A stretch of DNA of 33,810 bases from CAIPVR01 sp049316905 (lineage in GTDB: Bacteria > Actinomycetota > Acidimicrobiia > Acidimicrobiales > Microtrichaceae). This document shows positions 7,928 to 15,268 of this stretch, piece after piece; positions within the stretch are counted from its first letter, which is position 1; each line of letters opens with the position of its first letter. Made by a program: the position numbers and the translations under genes. The DNA lies in contig JBMOJH010000028.1 of the NCBI GenBank assembly GCA_049316905.1, forward strand, positions 1 to 33,810, read 5' to 3'. Under the pieces are notes generated by a model, which did not search any database, was not told the DNA's origin, and saw only the letters and a program-made list of their open reading frames with translations.

Positions 7928-9784
7928 GTGCAGTTGGACTGGATCCGGATCGGGTCGGAGCGCCCGGTGCGGCTGGTGCTGGATCCGCGCGTGACGATGG
8001 TGAGGGCACCGGCGCCCGAGCTCGAGCGACTGGTGGCGGCGCTGTCACGCGCCTGGCTGGACGCCGGGGGCGAGGTGGGCGGTGCCCTGTCCTCTGCCGG
8101 CATCCAGGTCCCCCTCGACGACTCGACCGTGCTGGGCCTCGGACTGACCGGCGAGGGCCCGCCCGTGGTCGGTGCGGGGTGGATCCCGCCGCCGTCGGCC
8201 GCATCCGTGGCCGCGGCGGGCGATGCCGTGATGGACGCGGCGCGACGGGTCGACGAGGCCCGGCTGGCGCTGGACCTCGAGGAGCGCCGCAGGGAGGCGA
8301 CGCGGGCCGCTGCGGAGGTGGGAGGTCGCGAGCTCGACGAGCTCCGCGACCGCGTGGCGGCGATCGAGCTGCAGCTGGCCGCGGCCGACGAGCGGGCCGG
8401 GGTGCGGCGGGTCGAGCGCGCCGCGGCCGGCGAGGCGGCAACACTCGCGGCCGGCCGTCTGCAGGAGCTCGACCGGCTCGGCGAGTTGCTGCGGGAGGTG
8501 GTCGCCGCGTCGCCGTCCTGGCGGATCGGCACCGCGCCCACCGGCCTGGACGAGCTGCTCGAGGGATGCCGGTCCACGGGACCGGGACCGACGGAGCTGC
8601 TCGACGCGCTCGGTGCCTGGTCGGCGCGGATGGCCGACGGCACGGCGCCCGTCGCCGCCGAGGCGGCGGCCCTACGCGACGCGCTGGCCTCGGTGGAGCG
8701 CCGGTGGGCGGAGGCCTCCGTGGCCGGTGTGGAGGGCGATCCCGAGGTGCGCGCCGCGCTCGACACGGCCACCGCGGCCGGTGAACGCACCGCGGCCCTC
8801 GAGGAGCTGCTCGACTCCGGGGTGCCGGGTGAGCGTGTGCGGGTGGAGATCGACGCCGCCCACGAGCGGACCCTCTCGGCGCACCACCGGGACCGGGACG
8901 GTGCCGTCGCCGCGGAGGAGGAGGTGCTCGCCCGCTACGGGTTCGACTCGTACCTCGACTACACGATCGCCACCTCGACCCGCTCGGTGGGCGACCTGGT
9001 GGCCGACCGGCTCGGCCGCCTGCGCGACGAGCTGGCGGAGGCGGGCGCCGCGCTGGCCGCCGCCCGCACCCGGGCCGCGGGCCGCCTCGACGCCCTCGCG
9101 GCCGAGCGCGAACCTCTCCAGCGCCGCGCCGCGGAGCTCCTCGGTGGGTGGCCGGAGCGGCCGCTCGACGAGGTACTGGGCGAGCTGCCCGAACCGCCCG
9201 CGGAGCTGCGACGGCTGCCGGAGCAGGTGCTGGCCGCCCGCACGGAGGCCGCGGACGAACGACGACGGGCCGAGGAGGCCGTGGCGGACCTCGATGCCGA
9301 GGACCGCACGGCGCCCGCGGCGCGCGAGGAGTTGGTGCAGGCCCACGCCACTGTGTCGGCGGGCGCGACGGAACTGGCTGACCTGCTCGAGCAGGTCCGC
9401 TCCCGGGCCGACGAGGAGCTCGCCCGTTGCCGCGACGCGGCGGCGGTGCTGGCCCGGGCCGAGGCGCAGTTCGTGGCCGCCGAGGGCGGGGCGGACGCCG
9501 CGGCCTACACCGACGCGGACCTGCCGGACGTGCTCGCCGCGGTCCTCGCCGCGCTGCCGTCCGGCGCGGAGCGCCCGCCGTTGGTGCTGCACGACGCGCT
9601 GCGCCCGCTGGGACCACGGCTCGCGATGGCGTGTCTGGATGCCCTCGGCCGGGACGCCGTGCAGGTGCTGTACCTGACCGACGACGACGAGCTGCTCGCC
9701 GCCTGGGAGGCGGACCCGGGCCGCCCACCCGCAGTGCGCCTCAAGGACCGAGGCCGGTTGCGTCGACTGCTGCGCCGCCGCTGA
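7928..9784 (+). CDS. SMC/RecN-like coiled-coil protein with degenerate ATPase ends
   Basis: A 618-residue protein dominated by Ala/Glu/Arg-rich coiled coil from about 90 to 540. The ends resemble split ABC-ATPase lobes of SMC-type proteins but lack key residues. The N-terminus reads PVRLVLDPRVTMVRAPAP, where a Walker A loop (GxxGxGKS) would be expected, and none is present. The C-terminus reads PLVLHDALRPLG (551-562), where Walker B plus D-loop would be expected, followed by VQVLYLTDDDE (578-588), like the final strand and switch region. I start at GTG 7928 because GAGGAGGT at 7912-7919 is a strong, well-spaced ribosome binding site; a GTG at 7841 would add 29 unrelated residues. The function is unknown; a structural or DNA-associated pseudo-ATPase is a guess. 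Confidence 0.7.
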   Translation: MQLDWIRIGSERPVRLVLDPRVTMVRAPAPELERLVAALSRAWLDAGGEVGGALSSAGIQVPLDDSTVLGLGLTGEGPPVVGAGWIPPPSAASVAAAGDAVMDAARRVDEARLALDLEERRREATRAAAEVGGRELDELRDRVAAIELQLAAADERAGVRRVERAAAGEAATLAAGRLQELDRLGELLREVVAASPSWRIGTAPTGLDELLEGCRSTGPGPTELLDALGAWSARMADGTAPVAAEAAALRDALASVERRWAEASVAGVEGDPEVRAALDTATAAGERTAALEELLDSGVPGERVRVEIDAAHERTLSAHHRDRDGAVAAEEEVLARYGFDSYLDYTIATSTRSVGDLVADRLGRLRDELAEAGAALAAARTRAAGRLDALAAEREPLQRRAAELLGGWPERPLDEVLGELPEPPAELRRLPEQVLAARTEAADERRRAEEAVADLDAEDRTAPAAREELVQAHATVSAGATELADLLEQVRSRADEELARCRDAAAVLARAEAQFVAAEGGADAAAYTDADLPDVLAAVLAALPSGAERPPLVLHDALRPLGPRLAMACLDALGRDAVQVLYLTDDDELLAAWEADPGRPPAVRLKDRGRLRRLLRRR

Positions 9785-9794
9785 CCGGTCGTAG

Positions 9795-9810
9795 CGCCCC
9801 CCCGGGGGCG
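9795..9810. terminator. Possible weak terminator after the coiled-coil gene
   Basis: CGCCCCC and GGGGGCG are complementary with only two bases between, 11 nt after the stop codon at 9784. The loop would need to open to at least 4 nt. There is no T tract, so this is a weak candidate. Confidence 0.25.
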
Positions 9811-9852
9811 GCCGGCCGGACCACCGGGCCGACGGCGATGGATCCACGGGCG

Positions 9853-9907
9853 CGTCACCCGGACGTCACCTGAACTCCACCTGCTGTCCATCCCGGTACG
9901 CCACAGT
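9853..9907 (+). promoter_or_regulatory. PHO-box-like array (four 11-bp repeats) plus -10 element
   Basis: Four contiguous 11-bp units are visible: CGTCACCCGGA (9853), CGTCACCTGAA (9864), CTCCACCTGCT (9875) and GTCCATCCCGG (9886). All have CA at positions 4-5. Against the Streptomyces PhoP direct-repeat consensus G(G/T)TCAYYYR(G/C)G they match 9, 8, 8 and 9 of 11. The array ends 5 bp before CACAGT (9902-9907), which is 7 nt before the GTG start of the next gene, so the promoter looks leaderless. The same 5-bp offset occurs at the two other arrays in this window (15185 and 25120). PhoP control is inferred. Confidence 0.6.
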
Positions 9908-9914
9908 CGGCGCC

Positions 9915-10526
9915 GTGCACGTGATCCGGCGGACCGTGGCAGCGTGGGCTGCCGTCATGCTCGTGGTGCTGGCGCCCGCGGTGGCCACGACCGCCGTGGG
10001 GGCGGCCGGCACGGTCGCGCTCGCGGTGAACCCCGTCCCGGTGGCCCTCGGCTCCTACGAGCCCGTCGAGGTGCGGTGGACCGGCCAGGCCCCGAACCAA
10101 CTGGTGTTCATCATCGTGTGCCGGCGGCCGACGACATCGCCGGGGTTCGAGGTCGGTGCCGACTGTGCCTCCCTCACCCAGGTCACCCCGAACGGCACGC
10201 CCGACGGCGCGGGCCGGGCCGAACTCCCGGTCTTCCGCGGACCCGATCCGTCGGGTGACCTCCCGTGGGGCTGCTTCGCTCCGGAGGACGTGGCGCCGCC
10301 GGGCGTGGAGAAGGTGACCACCTGCTTCGCCCGGCTGACCACGGACGTGGTGCTGAACAACGACGCGGCGGTCGACGTGCCCTTCTCCGTGACCGGCCGG
10401 GGGGCGCCACCTCCACGGGGGGTGCTGGGCGCGCCGGTCGGTACGGCGCCGCCCAGCGAGGTGAGCGACGCGACGGCCGCACCGCCGGTGCCGGCCGGGC
10501 CCCGGCCGATGACGTTCGCGGGCTGA
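9915..10526 (+). CDS. Secreted protein, paralogue of the PEAPLA-tailed protein at 23239 but without the tail
   Basis: The product has 203 residues. A signal peptide covers about 1-30 (VIRRT then a hydrophobic run ending TTAVGA). The mature domain starts with LAVNPVPVALGSYEPVEV and carries RWTGQAPNQLVFIIVC, SPGFEVGADCASL, VTPNGTPDGAG, VFRGPDPSGD and PWGCFAPED; these align motif by motif with the protein at 23239. Four conserved Cys suggest two disulfides, and the fold is probably an extracellular beta sandwich. After the domain comes a Pro/Ala-rich tail ending in PRPMTFAG, with no membrane anchor, so this copy should be released or held otherwise. The GTG at 9915 has no ribosome binding site and is probably leaderless, under the PHO-like array just upstream. 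Function unknown. Confidence 0.8.
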   Translation: MHVIRRTVAAWAAVMLVVLAPAVATTAVGAAGTVALAVNPVPVALGSYEPVEVRWTGQAPNQLVFIIVCRRPTTSPGFEVGADCASLTQVTPNGTPDGAGRAELPVFRGPDPSGDLPWGCFAPEDVAPPGVEKVTTCFARLTTDVVLNNDAAVDVPFSVTGRGAPPPRGVLGAPVGTAPPSEVSDATAAPPVPAGPRPMTFAG

Positions 10527-10560
10527 GCCGCAGCGGCGGCACGGGGCACACCTGGTCCGC

Positions 10561-11205
10561 TCAGTCGGTGGGCGCCACCGAGGCGAAGGCACGGGCACGG
10601 TCGATCGCAGCCTGACGTTCCCCACCGTCGTCGGCCACACCGACGAGTTCGTAGTCGTCGGTGAACTCGGGGCGGAGCGCACCGTGCTCGTCCACCATCC
10701 AGGGGAGCGCCAGTCGGCGGGGCACCCGCACCCGCGCGGGCACCTCGAGCGTGCCGAACACCCGGTCCCACCACGGCACCGAGACGCCGTGGTTGCGCAT
10801 CGGGTGGCCGAAGTGGTGGTGGAAGTGGTGCCGCCGCAGCCAGCGTCCGTAGGCGGTGCGGGGCGGGACCAGGTGTGCCCGGGCGTGCTGGAACTCGTAC
10901 CACCCGTAGCCGATGCACCAGCCCACCGGCAGCGCCACCGCGGTCGGGGCACCGCCCACGAACCAGCCGACCGGCCCCCAGAGAAGGAGTCCGACGACGA
11001 TCACCCCGGCCCAGCTCAGGAGGTGCGTGTACCCGAAGCTCCACGACGAGTGCACGTGGTGCTCGAGATGCTCGCGGCTCATGATCCCCCGGCCGTGGAG
11101 GTGGTGCATGGCGAAGCGATGCAGCAGGTACTCGGCGGCGAACCAGAGGAACGCGCCGGCGGTCACGGCGAGCAGGACGCCCACGACGGCGGCGAACGTG
11201 GTCAT
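10561..11205 (-). CDS. Fatty acid hydroxylase / sterol desaturase family membrane protein
   Basis: A di-iron membrane enzyme of the fatty acid hydroxylase superfamily, 214 residues. Histidine boxes are visible: H29xxxxH34 (HRFAMH), H46xxHH (REHLEHH) and the later RRHHFHHHFGHP. There are hydrophobic segments at about 4-26, 58-80 and 85-105. Related enzymes hydroxylate carotenoids or fatty acids; the substrate here is not known. The ATG at 11205 is preceded by GGAGGT at good distance. The start overlaps the stop of the TetR gene by 4 nt, so the two form an operon. A second, partial gene of the same family begins at 33633. The last 50 residues are hydrophilic and cytoplasmic. Confidence 0.85.
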   Translation of the reverse strand: MTTFAAVVGVLLAVTAGAFLWFAAEYLLHRFAMHHLHGRGIMSREHLEHHVHSSWSFGYTHLLSWAGVIVVGLLLWGPVGWFVGGAPTAVALPVGWCIGYGWYEFQHARAHLVPPRTAYGRWLRRHHFHHHFGHPMRNHGVSVPWWDRVFGTLEVPARVRVPRRLALPWMVDEHGALRPEFTDDYELVGVADDGGERQAAIDRARAFASVAPTD

Positions 11206-11957
11206 CGGGTACCTCCGGGATGGTGCAGCGAGCGGGCCAGGTCGGTTGCGGTCGCGAGGTCGTCGGGTCGGGCGCCCCACCCGAGCAGCAGCGTGCGGGT
11301 GAGCTCGCGGCCGAGGTGGACGCCGGCCAGGGGGAGGCCGGTTCGCAGCGCGTCCACGAGCAGGGTGCCGTTCAGGGCGGTGACCCACGTGAGCGTGCGG
11401 GTGAGGTCACCCTCGACCGGGTTGCCGAGCGGGTCCTCGGTCGAGTCCGAGGGGCGGAGTGCGCCGTCGGACACGGCGTCGACCAGCAGCCGTCGCGGCA
11501 CGTCGAGCACCGTCATCGCCGCGGGCACCACGCCGGCGGCGTCGCCGGGGTCCTCGGCGCCGGCCGACGCGAGCAGCTGCTGCTGCAGGCGGAACTCCCG
11601 GCGGTGGGTCACGGGTGCCTCGAGGAACAGATCGGCGAACGCGACGAGGCGGGCGAGTGACGCGGTCCGCACCGGCGTGCCCGGCGGGAGCTCCCGGTCC
11701 CACCCCTCCACCGCGGTCCGGGCGACCTCGGCGAGCGTGCCGAGCGCGGCGACCTGGACGGCGGCCATCAGCGCGCTCCGGGACGGGAAGTACGTGTAGA
11801 GCGAGGCGGTGGCGTAGTCCGACTCCTGGCCGAGCGCCGTCATCGTCAGGCCGTCGACGCCCTCTCGGTCCACGAGGTCGAGCGCGATCTCCAGCAGGTG
11901 GTCCCGCCGGGCGGTTCGCTTCCGCTCCCTGCGGTCGATGGCCTTGTCCGAAACCAT
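11202..11957 (-). CDS. TetR/AcrR family transcriptional regulator
   Basis: The product has 251 residues. The N-terminal DNA-binding domain shows the TetR pattern: RRDHLLEIALDLVDREGVDGLTM, then the helix-turn-helix ATASLYTYFPSRSALMAAV at about 50-68. The C-terminal ligand domain is not specific. I start it at ATG 11957 rather than GTG 11978, because TACGTT (11970-11965 on this strand) sits exactly 7 nt before the ATG, as in a leaderless promoter. A perfect inverted repeat overlaps that ATG, which suggests autoregulation. The gene is translationally coupled to the fatty-acid-hydroxylase-like gene and probably controls it, with a lipid or acyl-CoA as the likely inducer (inference). Confidence 0.88.
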   Translation of the reverse strand: MVSDKAIDRRERKRTARRDHLLEIALDLVDREGVDGLTMTALGQESDYATASLYTYFPSRSALMAAVQVAALGTLAEVARTAVEGWDRELPPGTPVRTASLARLVAFADLFLEAPVTHRREFRLQQQLLASAGAEDPGDAAGVVPAAMTVLDVPRRLLVDAVSDGALRPSDSTEDPLGNPVEGDLTRTLTWVTALNGTLLVDALRTGLPLAGVHLGRELTRTLLLGWGARPDDLATATDLARSLHHPGGTR

Positions 11958-11970
11958 TTCGGAAAACGTA
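11947..11970 (-). promoter_or_regulatory. Leaderless promoter -10 and TetR operator candidate
   Basis: The 17-bp perfect inverted repeat TCCGAAAccaTTTCGGA (7-bp arms, 3-bp centre) spans 11947-11963 and covers the proposed ATG start. On the minus strand TACGTT (11970-11965) lies 7 nt before the ATG. A repressor on the repeat would sit over the transcription start. Autoregulation by the adjacent TetR protein is inferred from position and symmetry. Confidence 0.6.
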
Positions 11971-12121
11971 GCCCCCACGGTCCATCGGTCGCCAGTCGCT
12001 CCCGCGGCGGTCGCGGAATCACGCGGTCGACCGCACGGTTCCCCGTCCCGTCACCACCCTTCCCCTGCCGTGTCGAGCGGCCGACCGGGGTGAGTGCTCC
12101 ACCGATTGGGTGGATCGACCG

Positions 12122-12151
12122 ATGACAAGAGATGGACGCGCCGGGTAGAAC
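12122..12151 (+). promoter_or_regulatory. Candidate sigma-70-type promoter for the wall hydrolase gene
   Basis: ATGACA at 12122-12127 and TAGAAC at 12146-12151 are separated by 18 bp. They match 5 of 6 and 4 of 6 of the standard -35 and -10 hexamers. The ATG at 12202 lies about 50 nt further on. Confidence 0.4.
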
Positions 12152-12201
12152 CGCGGCCGGCGCGTGCACGGAACCCCAGCCGCACCCGCATCCCGGACCC
12201 C

Positions 12202-13650
12202 ATGTCGTACCCCTCCTCCCGACCTCGCACGCATCGGCGGGCGCTCACCGGCGCCGTCGTCGCGGCCGCACTCGCGGTCGCCGCGTCGGTGCTCGCCCCG
12301 GCGGTGGGAGCACAGGACGGGCCCGCCGCCCCGGAACCCACCACGTCCGCGTCGACCACGACGACCACGACGGCCGGCGGTCCGCCGAACGGCACCGGCA
12401 GCACCTCCACGACCTCGCCCACGGGTGCGGCCGGCGGGCCGTCCGCCACCGACCCCCTTCCTGCGCCGCTCGACGTCGCCTCGATCGACGAGCTCGTCGC
12501 GGAGGCCCGCGCCCAGGCCCAGGCGGTCCGCGACGCCCAGATCGCGGCGGCGCAGCAGGCGCTCGAGGCGGCGGACGCGCTCGCGGCCGAGGCGGGCGGT
12601 CGACGTGACGCGGCCGCCGCGACGCGTGACGCCGCGGCGCGCGTGGAGGAACAGCGCAGGGCGGAGGTCGAGCAGGTGCGGTCACGGGTGGGCGCCTTCG
12701 CCGCGGACGCCTACATGCGGGTCGGGACCGACAGCGACGGGCGGCTCGCCCGCCTCCGGCTCGGGGCGGGCGCCGCGGACCCCAAGGTCGTGGACGCGCA
12801 GCAGACGCTCGTCTACACCGACGGTGCGGTGCGGGCGACACGGACCGACCTGCGCGAGGCCACCGGACGTTTCGACGAGTCGCGCCGGGCCACGACCGCG
12901 GCCCAGCGGACCCTCGACGAGCGCACAGCGGAGTACGACTCCCTGGCGTCGGCGGCCGCCGCGGCCCGCTCGGCACTGGAGGAGTTGCGCACCGCTCCGC
13001 TCGACGTGCCGGCCGCGGCCACGGTGTCGAGCCTCTACGGCTCGGTCGGTCCCACCATCCTCGGCCGGGGGCTGCTCACGCCCGAGGACCTCGCCGCCTT
13101 CGTCCGCGCCCGCGGCCGCCCGCATCCGTCGGTCGACGTGGAGCAGCTCGCCAGCGCCTTCGTGGACGAGGGTGCGGCGGAGGGCGTGCGCTCCGACCTC
13201 GCCTGGGCGCAGTCGATCATCGAGACCGGCTACTTCGGGTTCGCCGGTTCGATGGTGGAGCCGGGCGACCACAACTACGCGGGGATCGGTGCATGCGACT
13301 CGTGCAGCCGCGGGTTCCTCTACCCGACGCCGGAACTCGGCGCACGGGCCCAGATGCAACTGCTGCGCACCTATGCGGACCGGAACGCGACCACGTCGTC
13401 GCTCGCCCGCCCGCTCGCGGGCCGACCGCCCGAGAAGGTCGGGGTGCGCGGGTGCTGTGCCACCTGGATGGCGCTGTCGGGGGTGTGGGCCACGGGCCCC
13501 GGCTACGGGGTGAAGATCCTCGGGCTCTACAACGACATGCTCCGGTTCGCGGTCGAGCGCCGGCGCACCGCCGCCCAGCCGCCGGCGCCGCCGGTCCCGC
13601 CGCCCGGCACGACCCTCCCGTCCCCCGGTCCGGTCACCGCGGGCGGCTGA
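12202..13650 (+). CDS. Secreted peptidoglycan hydrolase: coiled coil plus glucosaminidase-like domain
   Basis: The product has 482 residues. A signal peptide spans about 1-38 (RRALTGAVVAAALAVAASVL, ending VGA-QDG). A Thr/Ser/Pro linker follows to about 90. An Ala/Glu/Arg-rich coiled coil covers about 95-285 and resembles the regulatory coil of RipA- and PcsB-type hydrolases. The catalytic region at about 325-460 matches the endo-beta-N-acetylglucosaminidase fold: LAWAQSIIETGYFGFAG with the likely catalytic Glu, then NYAGIGACDSC and GARAQMQLLRTYAD. A Pro-rich tail ends the protein. It should act outside the membrane on cell-wall glycan during growth or division. The ATG at 12202 gives the best signal peptide; upstream in-frame codons are not protein-like. 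Confidence 0.82.
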   Translation: MSYPSSRPRTHRRALTGAVVAAALAVAASVLAPAVGAQDGPAAPEPTTSASTTTTTTAGGPPNGTGSTSTTSPTGAAGGPSATDPLPAPLDVASIDELVAEARAQAQAVRDAQIAAAQQALEAADALAAEAGGRRDAAAATRDAAARVEEQRRAEVEQVRSRVGAFAADAYMRVGTDSDGRLARLRLGAGAADPKVVDAQQTLVYTDGAVRATRTDLREATGRFDESRRATTAAQRTLDERTAEYDSLASAAAAARSALEELRTAPLDVPAAATVSSLYGSVGPTILGRGLLTPEDLAAFVRARGRPHPSVDVEQLASAFVDEGAAEGVRSDLAWAQSIIETGYFGFAGSMVEPGDHNYAGIGACDSCSRGFLYPTPELGARAQMQLLRTYADRNATTSSLARPLAGRPPEKVGVRGCCATWMALSGVWATGPGYGVKILGLYNDMLRFAVERRRTAAQPPAPPVPPPGTTLPSPGPVTAGG

Positions 13651-13696
13651 CCGCTCGGCGCCCCCGGAGTCGGGTGGGAGCGGACCGTCCCGCCGG

Positions 13697-13702
13697 TAGC
13701 CT
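13697..13702 (+). promoter_or_regulatory. Leaderless-type -10 (TAGCCT) for the GGDEF gene
   Basis: TAGCCT lies 6 nt before the GTG start at 13709 and there is no Shine-Dalgarno sequence. The identical hexamer lies 7 nt before the GTG at 31838. Confidence 0.5.
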
Positions 13703-13708
13703 GACGGC

Positions 13709-15076
13709 GTGCAGACGGTGCCTCGGGGCGGGTATCCGGAGCAGGACCGACCCCTCGACGATGCGGAACTCCGGGAGCTGGCGCTCCACCACGCGCCCGA
13801 TCTCCTGCTCGTGGTCGACGACCAGCTCAGCGCCGTGTGGGCGAACGGCGCAGTGGACCGGGTCCTGGGGTACGGGCCCGGCGAGATGCTCGGCACGCCG
13901 ATCGTGGACCACGTCCACCCCGACGACCTGGCGCTGTCGGCCGGCGCGGTGGCCGAGAGCCTGCGGACGCCGGGCTACCACCTGGCCACGGAGTTGCGGA
14001 TCCGTCGCGCCGACGGCTCCTTCCTCACCTGCCGGGTGACGGCCACGACGGTCGAGCGCGGTGAGGGCAGCTGGATGGTGCTGGCCGTGCGCCCGATGGC
14101 GGACGACCAGGCCATCGCGGACCGACGCGCCGGACTCGCGGAGCTGGCCCGCTCGGTGTACCTCACCTGCGCCGCGATGCGCTGGTACGAGGAGCAGGAC
14201 CTGGTTCCCCCGATGCTGGCCCGGCTCGCCGAGGTGGTCGACGCCCGCACGGTCGAGCTCGCGGGCTGGGAGCAGCGCGGGCATCCGGCCCAGGTGGTGG
14301 CGGCATGGACGCGCGACGGCTTCCGGGCCGAGCTGTTGCCCGGCGCCCCGGTGGCGCCCTCGGCCACGATCGAGGCGCTGCGCTCCGTGCCCTGCGTGGT
14401 CGGTTCGACCACGGGTCCCGATGGTGCCGTCCGACGTACCGTCGAGATGCTCGTGGAGCCCACCCGCGGTCATCCGGGAGTGCTGCGCCTCACCTTCGGG
14501 CCCACGATGCCCCAGTGGGACGACGCGAATGCGGACGTCGTGCAGTCGATGGTCGCGACCGTCCTGGCCACCGCCCGGCGGTGCGCGGAGGAGCGGCGGA
14601 CGAACGAGCTCGCGATCCGCGACCCGCTGACGACCCTCCTCAACCGTCACGCCCTCCTGGACCGGCTCACGGTGATGATGGACCGCTCCGCGCCCGGCTA
14701 CCAGCCCCCGGTGGTGCTGTTCGCGGACCTGAACCACTTCAAGTCGCTGAACGACGCGCGTGGCCACCGGGAGGGCGACCGGCTGTTGCAGGCCGTCGCT
14801 GCCGCGCTCGAGGGCCAGATCCGGGCGCGGGACCTCGCGGCCAGGATCGGCGGCGACGAGTTCGTACTGGTGATCGACACCCCCGACGAGTCGACGGCGT
14901 CGATCGAGGAGCGGGTGCGTGCCGCGGTGGACCGGGCGCTGGCAGAGTGGCCGGGGGTGACCCTCGCGGTCGGGGCCGTCGAGGTGGGCCCCCACGACGC
15001 CGCCGCCGACGTGCTCGAGGCCGCGGACCGCGCGATGTACGAGGACAAGCGTCGCCGGCCACCGGCCACCACCTGA
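13709..15076 (+). CDS. PAS-GGDEF diguanylate cyclase
   Basis: The product has 455 residues and no membrane segment. An N-terminal PAS domain covers about 20-140 (LALHHAPDLLLVVDDQL ... GYGPGEMLGTPIVDHVHPDD). A middle region of about 150-290 may be a degenerate GAF-like sensor. The GGDEF domain covers about 295-450: DPLTTLLNRHALLDRL, FADLNHFKSLNDARGH and the intact active-site loop IGGDEFV. The product-inhibition site RxxD is present at the standard distance (RARDLAARIGGDEF). It should make cyclic di-GMP in response to the PAS input. No EAL or PilZ protein is in the window. GTG 13709 appears leaderless. It is separated from the pst operon by 192 bp. Confidence 0.92.
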   Translation: MQTVPRGGYPEQDRPLDDAELRELALHHAPDLLLVVDDQLSAVWANGAVDRVLGYGPGEMLGTPIVDHVHPDDLALSAGAVAESLRTPGYHLATELRIRRADGSFLTCRVTATTVERGEGSWMVLAVRPMADDQAIADRRAGLAELARSVYLTCAAMRWYEEQDLVPPMLARLAEVVDARTVELAGWEQRGHPAQVVAAWTRDGFRAELLPGAPVAPSATIEALRSVPCVVGSTTGPDGAVRRTVEMLVEPTRGHPGVLRLTFGPTMPQWDDANADVVQSMVATVLATARRCAEERRTNELAIRDPLTTLLNRHALLDRLTVMMDRSAPGYQPPVVLFADLNHFKSLNDARGHREGDRLLQAVAAALEGQIRARDLAARIGGDEFVLVIDTPDESTASIEERVRAAVDRALAEWPGVTLAVGAVEVGPHDAAADVLEAADRAMYEDKRRRPPATT

Positions 15077-15184
15077 TCACTCGCCGTCCCGGTCGGATCC
15101 CTTCTCCGCCGGGCGATGGCGCGCTGGGAAGGATGACCCATTGCGTGCCCGGGGGCCGGTGACGATCGCCACTCTTCCCGTGGA

Positions 15185-15261
15185 TGTCACCTCGGGTTCA
15201 TCTTCGTTCACTTCAGCGTTGGTGCTGTCGTCCTTTCCGCGTCACCTCGGTCCGCCACACT
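15185..15261 (+). promoter_or_regulatory. PHO-box-like array and promoter of the pst operon
   Basis: Repeats of 11 bp run in one register from 15185 to 15250. The best units are TGTCACCTCGG (15185), GTTCATCTTCG (15196), CGTCCTTTCCG (15229) and CGTCACCTCGG (15240), matching 9, 9, 8 and 9 of 11 positions of the Streptomyces PhoP direct-repeat consensus as I count them. GTTCACTTCAG at 15206 is a further good unit shifted by 1 bp, and 15218 is poor. The array ends 5 bp before CACACT (15256-15261), which is 7 nt before the GTG of pstC. The region matches the promoter before 9915 (CCACA-TC-GC--CGTG). Its place before a pst operon supports PhoP control. Confidence 0.7.
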
Positions 15262-15268
15262 CCGCAGC

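Noticed and set aside
5722..8790. Very long minus-strand open frame opposite the oxidoreductase, CBS and thioesterase genes
   Set aside because: It is the antisense of several well-identified genes; the product is low-complexity Ser/Arg/His-rich sequence without domains. Such frames are expected at this GC content.
15077..15180. Terminator between the GGDEF gene and the pst promoter
   Set aside because: There are GC-rich complementary pieces but no stable stem followed by T residues.
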